A DNA stretch of 11,965 nt, taken from Spirochaetaceae bacterium. GTDB taxonomy: Bacteria; Spirochaetota; Spirochaetia; Treponematales; Breznakiellaceae. The stretch covers positions 1 to 11,965 of the forward strand of contig JAIRMO010000084.1 of assembly GCA_031258625.1 (NCBI GenBank). The letters are read 5' to 3'. Below the pieces are notes generated by a model that made no database searches, was not told the origin of the DNA, and saw only the letters and a program-made list of their open reading frames with translations. The translations under genes were made by a program, and so were the position numbers. Within the stretch, counting starts at the first letter, position 1, and each line of letters begins with the position of its first letter. Shown one piece after another: positions 6,778-11,965 of the stretch.

Positions 6778-8556
6778 TTACCCGGCGTATGTCCCGTTTA
6801 ATGGCCTCCAGTTTCCGTCCGCCTCGGCTTTAGCCGCCGGGAGCCCGCCGCCGCCCACTTCGGCGCAGCAACTGGCGTAGAATTTGATCTTAGGTTCGGT
6901 CCCGCTGGGCCGGGCGCTGACCACGGTCCCGTCTTCAAGATAAAACTGGAGGACATCGCTTTTGGGGAGGTCCACCGGTTCCCTCCGGGCCGGATCCTGG
7001 GGGTACTTCCACACCGATTCCCGGATGTCCCGGACCTTTTCTACCCTAATATCCCCCAGGGTTTGGGGGGGGTGTTTCCGGTATTCATCCATAATCCCTT
7101 TCATGATTGCCGGCCCCTCGGGACCCTGGAAATACTTGGAGATCCCCAACTCCTGCCAGTACCCGTGGGCCCGGTAGAGTTCATCCAACCGTTCCGGAAG
7201 GCCCTTTCCTTTACTTCGCCAGTAGAGGGTCATTTCCGCGGTAAGGGCGGCGGCGGAAATCCCATCCTTGTCCCGAACCTCGTCCTCCACCAGATACCCG
7301 TAACTTTCTTCGGTACCGAACACAAAGGTTTTTCCCTGGCCGTCGCTTTCACAACGCCCCATAATATCGGCGATCCACTTAAACCCCGTCAGGCACTCCC
7401 TACACTCCACCCCGTAGGATGCGGCCACCCGTTTCTGCATCCCCGTGGTAACGATGGTGTTCACCATCACCGGGTCGGCCGGCATCTTTCCCGTCTCTTT
7501 CAGGGAAAGGAAGATATAATCCGCCAGAAGAACTCCCATTTGGTTCCCCGTTACCAGGGTATAGGCCCCTCCCGGACCGTCCTTGCCGGGGACGGCAATG
7601 CCAAAACGATCCGCGTCGGGATCGGTGGCCATCACCACATCGGCCTTTTCCTTTTTTCCCAGTTTGATCGCCATATCCAGGGCCGCCGCTTCTTCGGGGT
7701 TGGGGAAGGCCACCGTGGGGAAGTCTCCGTTCCCCTCCCGCTGTTCCGGGACGGTGATCACCTTTAAGCCCAGGCTTCCCAGGATCGCTTCCACAGGGAA
7801 AGCCCCGGTCCCGTGGAGGGGGGTATACACAATTTTCACTTCCCCCGCCCTGGCCCGGATCAGATCCGGCCGGAAAAGGCGGCTTTTCACCATGGCCTGA
7901 TAGGGTTCGTCGATTTCCTTGTCAATAACCACCAGGAGTTTTTTGTCCAGAGCTTCCTCCCGGCTCATTTCCCGGATCTCCCTTACGGCGTTCACCTCGC
8001 CGATGATGCCGGTGTCGTGGGGGGGAATCACCTGGGCGCCGTTGTTCCAGTAGGCCTTATACCCGTTGTATTGGGGAGGGTTGTGGCTGGCGGTAACCAC
8101 GATCCCCGTGTCGCAGCTCAGGTACCGGATGGCAAAGGACAGTTCCGGGGTGGGCCTGAGGGAGGAAAAGAGGTAGGTCTTTATCCCGTTGGCGGCAAAG
8201 ATAAGGGCCGCGGCCTCGGCGAATTCCGCTGAATAATGACGGCTGTCAAAGGCGATCACCGCGGAAAGCCCTCCGGCGGTGTTCCCCCGGGCGTCCTTTT
8301 CCGGAAAGGTCTTTTTTAGGTAAGCGGCCAGGCCCTGGGTGGCGCTTTTGACCACCAGGGTATTCATCCGGTTATACCCCCCGCCGATAAGTCCCCGCAG
8401 GCCTCCGGTACCGAATTCCAGATTCCGGTAAAACCGGTCCTCCAGCTCCTTTAAATCCTCTTTTATAAGGAGATCTTCTATCTCGGCCTTAAAATGTTTG
8501 TCCTGTTCCCGGGCAATATACCCCTTTGCTTGGGCAATAAGGGTGTTTTTATCCAT
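6778..8556 (-). CDS. pgm: Phosphoglucomutase/phosphomannomutase (alpha-D-phosphohexomutase)
   Basis: 592 residues, a full-length member of the alpha-D-phosphohexomutase family. It interconverts hexose 1- and 6-phosphates in the cytoplasm, linking glycolysis to polysaccharide and cell-envelope precursors. All four active-site loops are visible: the catalytic serine loop TASHNPP (Ser157), the metal loop DPDAD (312-316), the sugar loop GTEES (414-418) and the phosphate loop RPSGTEP (549-555). Length and loop sequences fit the long PgcA/PGM2-like branch, so glucose 1-phosphate is the likeliest substrate. Mannose or pentose phosphates cannot be excluded. The start is supported by AGGAGGTC a few bases upstream and by a strong promoter at 8587-8615. 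A run of eight C in the coding strand (7065-7072) encodes part of HPPQ. It is the first gene of the minus-strand series with tatT-dctP-dctQM, but a hairpin separates them. Confidence 0.94.
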   Translation of the reverse strand: MDKNTLIAQAKGYIAREQDKHFKAEIEDLLIKEDLKELEDRFYRNLEFGTGGLRGLIGGGYNRMNTLVVKSATQGLAAYLKKTFPEKDARGNTAGGLSAVIAFDSRHYSAEFAEAAALIFAANGIKTYLFSSLRPTPELSFAIRYLSCDTGIVVTASHNPPQYNGYKAYWNNGAQVIPPHDTGIIGEVNAVREIREMSREEALDKKLLVVIDKEIDEPYQAMVKSRLFRPDLIRARAGEVKIVYTPLHGTGAFPVEAILGSLGLKVITVPEQREGNGDFPTVAFPNPEEAAALDMAIKLGKKEKADVVMATDPDADRFGIAVPGKDGPGGAYTLVTGNQMGVLLADYIFLSLKETGKMPADPVMVNTIVTTGMQKRVAASYGVECRECLTGFKWIADIMGRCESDGQGKTFVFGTEESYGYLVEDEVRDKDGISAAALTAEMTLYWRSKGKGLPERLDELYRAHGYWQELGISKYFQGPEGPAIMKGIMDEYRKHPPQTLGDIRVEKVRDIRESVWKYPQDPARREPVDLPKSDVLQFYLEDGTVVSARPSGTEPKIKFYASCCAEVGGGGLPAAKAEADGNWRPLNGTYAG

Positions 8557-8586
8557 AAAAAAGACCTCCTGTACGGGTATAAATTC

Positions 8587-8615
8587 AGTATAGCCCTCGG
8601 CCCATTCGGATGCAA
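8587..8615 (-). promoter_or_regulatory. Strong sigma-70 promoter of pgm
   Basis: On the minus strand, TTGCAT (8615-8610), a 17-nt spacer and TATACT (8592-8587). Both hexamers are close to consensus. The predicted start near 8580 gives a leader of about 24 nt that contains the AGGAGG ribosome site of pgm. Confidence 0.7.
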
Positions 8616-8626
8616 GACCCGGGCCC

Positions 8627-8655
8627 TTGCGTTAATTGTTTCTTTTTGGTAAACT
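8627..8655 (+). promoter_or_regulatory. Candidate promoter of oadGAB
   Basis: TTGCGT (8627-8632) and TAAACT (8650-8655) are separated by 17 nt, with TGG before the -10 (extended -10). It stands back-to-back with the pgm promoter: the two -35 boxes are only 11 nt apart. A start near 8662 would give a leader of about 165 nt. The -10 runs into a palindrome, which could be an operator. Confidence 0.45.
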
Positions 8656-8666
8656 ATAAATTATAG
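8654..8666. promoter_or_regulatory. AT-rich palindrome at the presumed oad start site
   Basis: CTATAA, A, TTATAG forms a 6-bp inverted repeat around one central base. It overlaps the candidate -10 and +1 of the oad promoter, a common place for a repressor operator. Its AT-richness means chance occurrence or an alternative -10 is also possible. Confidence 0.35.
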
Positions 8667-8825
8667 ATGATCTGGTTTCAAAACCGGTTAGGCCCCAAAT
8701 GAGACCAGCCTGTTTTTCTCTATAAACCTAAGATGGTTGTTTCAAAGTTTGATATTTTGAAACAGCCTTAAATAAATGATTTTTGTTTTTAAGCGGAAAT
8801 CGGTTTAATTTTATGAGGAGGCTCT
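8667..8825 (+). promoter_or_regulatory. Long, potentially structured leader of oadGAB
   Basis: No gene is seen here. Hairpin 1 pairs CTGGTTTC (8672-8679) with GAGACCAG (8701-8708), eight pairs including one G-U, followed by TGTTTTTCTC: a terminator-like outline with a 21-nt loop. Within that loop TTAGG (8688-8692) could pair with CCTAA (8727-8731) as a pseudoknot. Hairpin 2 pairs TGTTTCAAA (8738-8746) with TTTGAAACA (8756-8764). AAACAG (8760-8765) could instead pair with CTGTTT (8710-8715), so two folds compete. The leader ends in a strong AGGAGG at 8816-8821. No known riboswitch consensus was recognised. Confidence 0.4.
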
Positions 8826-9083
8826 ATGACTATAGCCGAAATGTTGGAGCAAAGCGGCGTTCTTACCCTGCTCGGCATGGGAATTGTGTTTGGTTTTTTG
8901 GTGGTTCTGATTATTTGTGTAACTTTGGCAGGAAAAATCATCCATGCCCTGGGGGCGGATAAAGATGTGAGGGCCCCGGTTAATACGGCGCCTTCCCCGG
9001 GCGGAACGGCAAATGCCGGGAATGCGGCGGTAACCGCGGCTATTTCGGCGGCGGTTACTGAATACCGCAAAACAAATCAATAA
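8826..9083 (+). CDS. oadG: Oxaloacetate decarboxylase gamma chain (OadG)
   Basis: 85 residues, the small membrane-anchored subunit of the Na+-translocating oxaloacetate decarboxylase. It holds the catalytic alpha chain to the membrane beta chain. One transmembrane helix (about 13-36, LTLLGMGIVFGFLVVLIICV) follows a short N-terminus (MTIAEMLEQSG), and an Ala/Pro/Gly-rich cytoplasmic tail ends in EYRKTNQ. Length, topology and the GMGIVFGFL pattern fit OadG. The sequence is too short and variable for certainty on its own, but the place directly before oadA and oadB settles the call. AGGAGG lies four bases before the ATG. The gap to oadA is 10-16 bp. Confidence 0.9.
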   Translation: MTIAEMLEQSGVLTLLGMGIVFGFLVVLIICVTLAGKIIHALGADKDVRAPVNTAPSPGGTANAGNAAVTAAISAAVTEYRKTNQ

Positions 9084-9099
9084 TTAAGGAAATATGAAG

Positions 9100-11148
9100 A
9101 TGTCTAAAGTTAAACTTACCGATTTGGTATTGCGGGACGCCCATCAGTCCTTATTTGCTACCCGGATGGTTACCGCCGATATGTTGCCGGTCTGTGAAAA
9201 GTTGAACAGGGTCGGTTATTTTGCCCTGGAAGCCTGGGGAGGGGCTACCTTTGATTCCTGTATCCGCTTTTTAAACGAAGACCCCTGGGAGCGGCTTAAA
9301 AAACTCAAAGCCGCCCTGCCGGATACCAAGATCATGATGCTCCTTCGGGGGCAGAACCTCCTGGGGTACCGCCATTACGCGGACGATGTGGTGGCTAAAT
9401 TCGTGGAAACTGCGGCCAAAGACGGGGTCGATGTGTTCCGCATCTTCGACGCGGTGAACGATCCCCGGAATTTCCAGGCCGCCACCGCGGCGGCTAAAAA
9501 GACGGGTAAACACATCCAGGCGGCTATTTCCTATGCCACTACTCCCTTTCATACTATAGAAAAGTACGTGGAATTAGCCAAGGAATACGCCGGAATCGGC
9601 GCCGATTCCCTTTGTATCAAGGATATGTCCGGCCTCCTCAAGCCCTATGACGCCTATGAGCTGGTAAAGGCCATCAAAAAAGCGGTGGATCTCCCCATGG
9701 AGATCCACTCCCACGCCACCACCGGTATGTCCGTGGCAACCCTGACCAAGTCCGCCGAGGCGGGGGCGGATATTCTGGACACGGTCATATCTTCCCTTTC
9801 CATGGGTACCAGCCACAGCCCCACGGAAACCATGGTGGAGATTTTCCGGGGTACCGAATACGATACGGGGTTGGACATCAACTTGCTTCTGGAAATCGCC
9901 ACGTATTTCCGGGAAGTGCGGAAGAACTATAAAAAATTCGAGTCCAGCTTCCTGGGCGCCGACACCCGGATCCTCGTTTCCCAGGTTCCCGGGGGGATGC
10001 TCTCCAATCTGGAAAGCCAGCTTAAGGAGCAGGGGGCGTCGGATAAGATCGACGCGGTCCTCAAGGAAATCGCCGTGGTCCAGAAGGACTTTGGGTATCC
10101 GCCCCTGGTAACCCCCACCAGCCAGATCGTGGGAACCCAGGCGGTGTTTAACGTGTTGTTCGGCCGGTACAACCGGCTTTCCGGGGAATCCATGGACCTT
10201 TTGGCGGGTAAATACGGCGCCTGTCCGGCCCCCAAAAACCCTGAAGTGGTAAAAAAGGCCCTGGATGCCCTCAAAATGGAAAAGGAGATCACCCACCGTC
10301 CGGCGGATGATATTCCCAATGAATACGAAAAACTCGAAGGGGAAACCAGAAAACTCCTGGGGGCCGATACGGTGAGCGTCGAGGATGTGTTGACCTACGC
10401 CATGTTCCCCAAGGTTGCCCCGGATTTCTTCAAAAAACGTCCCCAGGGACCGGTGGTCTTTAAACCCGAAGCCGAGGCTGCGGCGGCCCCGGCAGCCCCT
10501 GGGCAGGCCGCCCGGTACACGGTGAATGTAAACGGGGCCAATTACAACGTGGTGGTTGCCCCTGCGGGGACCGTCGCGGTTACGGCGGCTCCGGGCCAAG
10601 GAAGCGGAGCTTCCCCGGCTCCGGCATCTTCCGGCGGCGGCCAGGTCATCCCCGCTCCGGTAGCGGGGACGATCCTCCGTTATGCCGCGGATGAAGGCGC
10701 GGAGGTCAATACCGGTCAGACGGTGCTGATCATCGAGTCCATGAAAATGGAACTGGAGATCAAGGCCGCCGCCGCCGGGAAGATCCACTTCCTCGTTCCC
10801 ACGGGGACCCAGGTGGCGGCCCAGCAGCCCGTGGCGGAATTGGGGGGGGGAGGCGGCGCGGCCCCCGCTCCCGCTCCCGCTCCCGCTCCTGTTCCGGAAG
10901 CGGCTCCGGTGGCAGCGGCCCCCGCTCCTTCGGCGTCCGGTACCACGGTTCCCGCGCCGGTGGCGGGGACCATCCTCCGCTACGCGGTGAACGAGGGGGC
11001 CCGGGTTGCCTCCGGGGACACCATCATCATCATCGAGTCCATGAAAATGGAACTGGAAATCAAGGCCACCGCCGCGGGTACGGTACATTTCCTGGTCCCC
11101 ACGGGAACCCAGGTGGCCTCCCAGCAGCCCATCGCGGAGATCGGGTAA
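9100..11148 (+). CDS. oadA: Oxaloacetate decarboxylase alpha chain (OadA) with two biotinyl domains
   Basis: 682 residues from this start. The alpha chain transfers the carboxyl group of oxaloacetate to biotin, releasing pyruvate; the membrane beta chain then decarboxylates biotin and exports Na+. The carboxyltransferase domain begins with TDLVLRDAHQSLFATRM; it carries the carboxylatable-lysine motif CIKDM (Lys174) and the metal ligands HSH (203, 205). The PYC/OADA domain runs to about 450, followed by a tail (ARYTVNVNGANYNVVV, about 470-486) expected to bind OadG. Unusually, two biotinyl domains follow in tandem, each with ESMKMELEIKA, with biotin lysines at 549 and 649. They are about 78% identical and joined by a Gly run and an (Ala-Pro) linker. 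ATG 9100 was preferred over ATG 9094 because AAGGA (9086-9090) is then nine bases away rather than three. oadG and oadB flank it closely. Confidence 0.97.
   Translation: MSKVKLTDLVLRDAHQSLFATRMVTADMLPVCEKLNRVGYFALEAWGGATFDSCIRFLNEDPWERLKKLKAALPDTKIMMLLRGQNLLGYRHYADDVVAKFVETAAKDGVDVFRIFDAVNDPRNFQAATAAAKKTGKHIQAAISYATTPFHTIEKYVELAKEYAGIGADSLCIKDMSGLLKPYDAYELVKAIKKAVDLPMEIHSHATTGMSVATLTKSAEAGADILDTVISSLSMGTSHSPTETMVEIFRGTEYDTGLDINLLLEIATYFREVRKNYKKFESSFLGADTRILVSQVPGGMLSNLESQLKEQGASDKIDAVLKEIAVVQKDFGYPPLVTPTSQIVGTQAVFNVLFGRYNRLSGESMDLLAGKYGACPAPKNPEVVKKALDALKMEKEITHRPADDIPNEYEKLEGETRKLLGADTVSVEDVLTYAMFPKVAPDFFKKRPQGPVVFKPEAEAAAAPAAPGQAARYTVNVNGANYNVVVAPAGTVAVTAAPGQGSGASPAPASSGGGQVIPAPVAGTILRYAADEGAEVNTGQTVLIIESMKMELEIKAAAAGKIHFLVPTGTQVAAQQPVAELGGGGGAAPAPAPAPAPVPEAAPVAAAPAPSASGTTVPAPVAGTILRYAVNEGARVASGDTIIIIESMKMELEIKATAAGTVHFLVPTGTQVASQQPIAEIG
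10639..11142 (+). repeat. Tandem duplication of the biotinyl-domain coding sequence
   Basis: Two copies (about 10639-10845 and 10939-11142) are in register with an exact 300-nt period: the ATG AAA ATG of the biotin site is at 10741 and again at 11041. By eye about 51 of 65 aligned residues are identical. Third-codon positions have diverged in many places, so the duplication is not very recent, but the biotin-site DNA around 10731-10757 and 11031-11057 is nearly identical. Confidence 0.9.
10842..10887 (+). repeat. G9 tract and (CCCGCT)4 hexamer repeat inside oadA
   Basis: Nine consecutive G (10842-10850), then GC-rich sequence and four copies of CCCGCT (10864-10887). They encode the Gly run and the Ala-Pro linker between the two biotinyl domains. 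Both repeat types are prone to slippage. Hexamer changes would only lengthen or shorten the linker, whereas G-tract changes shift the frame. Confidence 0.85.
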
Positions 11149-11169
11149 AGCCCCCGGAGGAAAAAGGTT

Positions 11170-11965
11170 ATGTCAGATATGAAAAAGAATCCGGTACTGA
11201 TTACCAAAATATGTTTGCTCCTGGTAATAGGCGCCTTTGTGTTTTCCTTTCTGCCCCGGGTTGGGGCCCAATCGGTCGCCGGGGGAGACAATCTTCCCTC
11301 GATCTACAACCTGAACGGGATAATTCCCAACAGCGGCGATCTTCCCCGGGTATCCATCGGCAGTTTTTTGAAAAATATCGCGGAAACCACCGGGATTTTT
11401 GCTTTTGCCACCGACAAGGTGGAAAAAGAGACCACCCTGGTTGATAACGCCACGGGAAAAAACAGAACCACCACGGTCTTGGGCTGGCAGGAACTGCTCA
11501 TGGTGGCGGTGGGCTTCCTCATCATCTACCTGGGGGCGGTGAAGGGCTTTGAGCCCCTGCTCCTCATCCCCATCGGTTTCGGGACGGTCTTTGTGAACGT
11601 CCCCTTTGTCGCCATGGGCTCCCCCCCCCACGGGTTCCTCCACATCATCTACGAGACCGGGGTGGGGAACGAATTTTTCCCCCTGATCATCTTCATGGGT
11701 ATCGGGGCCATGACCGACTTCGGCCCCCTTATCGCCAACCCCAAGACCGCCATTCTGGGGGCGGCGGCCCAGTTCGGCGTGTTCGCTACGCTTTTCGGCA
11801 TCGCCGTGGCCAACTACCTGCCGGGGGTTGCCTTTAACCTCAAGGAAGCCTGCTCGGTGGCGATCATCGGCGGCGCCGACGGCCCCACCACGATCTATAT
11901 CGCCGCCAAGCTGGCCCCCCACCTTTTGGCCACGGTAGCGGTGGCGGCCTATTCCTACATGGCCC
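11170..11965 (+). CDS. oadB: Oxaloacetate decarboxylase beta chain (OadB), 3' end cut
   Basis: The first 265 residues of the integral membrane subunit, which decarboxylates carboxybiotin and pumps Na+ out of the cell. An N-terminal hydrophobic helix (about 13-32) and a polar, probably periplasmic stretch lead into the conserved core: LGWQELLMVAVGFLIIYLGAV, GFEPLLLIPIGFG, NEFFPLIIFMGIGAMTDFGP, then NPKTAILGAAAQFGVF. The signature GGADGPTT follows; its Asp is the essential Na+-site residue known from the Klebsiella enzyme. The reading ends in YSYMA at the window edge, so the later helices are missing. GGAGG at 11156-11160 and AAGG at 11164-11167 precede the ATG, 21 bp after oadA. A run of nine C (11621-11629) encodes Ser-Pro-Pro. 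The paralogous beta chains of methylmalonyl- and glutaconyl-CoA decarboxylases look alike, but the oadA neighbour points to oxaloacetate. Confidence 0.97.
   Translation, partial: MSDMKKNPVLITKICLLLVIGAFVFSFLPRVGAQSVAGGDNLPSIYNLNGIIPNSGDLPRVSIGSFLKNIAETTGIFAFATDKVEKETTLVDNATGKNRTTTVLGWQELLMVAVGFLIIYLGAVKGFEPLLLIPIGFGTVFVNVPFVAMGSPPHGFLHIIYETGVGNEFFPLIIFMGIGAMTDFGPLIANPKTAILGAAAQFGVFATLFGIAVANYLPGVAFNLKEACSVAIIGGADGPTTIYIAAKLAPHLLATVAVAAYSYMA

Noticed and set aside
7063..7767. Plus-strand frames of 234 and 105 residues opposite pgm
   Set aside because: Shadows of the pgm gene, which has all four active-site loops and a promoter and ribosome site of its own.
9574..11088. 504-residue open frame antisense to oadA
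   Set aside because: Open only because GC-biased third positions of oadA avoid stops on the opposite strand. Its Gly/Arg/His-rich, repetitive content mirrors the oadA sequence.
11173..11922. 249-residue minus-strand frame opposite oadB
   Set aside because: Mirrors the highly conserved oadB sequence; Gly/Asp/His-rich with no domain character.
1..11965. Mobile elements, CRISPR arrays, prophage, defence or secondary-metabolite genes
   Set aside because: No transposase, integrase, regularly spaced repeats, attachment-site duplication or defence domain was seen; every sizeable gene has a recognised core function.

Overview
The window reads as chromosomal DNA from a treponeme-like spirochaete with moderately high GC. 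The main clues are a three-gene TRAP transporter of the type first described in Treponema pallidum (lipoprotein T-component, periplasmic P-component, fused QM membrane protein) and a tmRNA whose tag ends in an Asp-Ser...Tyr-Ala-Leu-Ala-Ala pattern. The relatively GC-rich codon use and the Na+-pump operon would suit a gut treponeme such as the termite-hindgut species. That placement is inference; no 16S rRNA or other taxonomic marker is present.

Layout. (1) Positions 1-276: 3' two-thirds of ssrA (tmRNA), cut by the window edge, followed by hairpins and a promoter region. (2) Positions 530-2578, plus strand: an exported LysM-LysM-LytM protein with no catalytic residues (NlpD-like), then an RpoS/RpoD-type sigma-70 factor. 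This echoes the nlpD-rpoS gene pair of gammaproteobacteria. (3) Positions 2579-2715: an unusually GC-rich, inverted-repeat-dense, G-run-rich spacer between convergent genes. (4) Minus strand, read from 8556 down to 2716: a phosphohexomutase (pgm), the T-component lipoprotein (tatT), the solute-binding protein (dctP) and the fused DctQM permease. dctP and dctQM overlap by 4 nt. (5) Positions 8557-8825: a divergent intergenic region with a good minus-strand promoter for pgm, a candidate plus-strand promoter and a long, potentially structured leader. (6) Positions 8826-11965, plus strand: oadG-oadA-oadB, a Na+-translocating oxaloacetate decarboxylase. oadB runs off the window.

How it works together. 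The decarboxylase would convert oxaloacetate to pyruvate and CO2 while exporting Na+. TRAP transporters of known mechanism use a Na+ gradient to import substrates, so the two transcribed arms flanking 8557-8825 may produce and use sodium-motive force respectively. The most notable points are the tandem pair of biotinyl domains in OadA (an exact 300-nt repeat period) separated by a G9 tract that could switch the second domain off, the structured oadG leader, the GC-rich spacer element, and a TRAP binding protein lacking the usual carboxylate-binding arginine. I found no mobile element, CRISPR array, tRNA or rRNA, and no wholly novel system; most of the window is well-recognised core metabolism.
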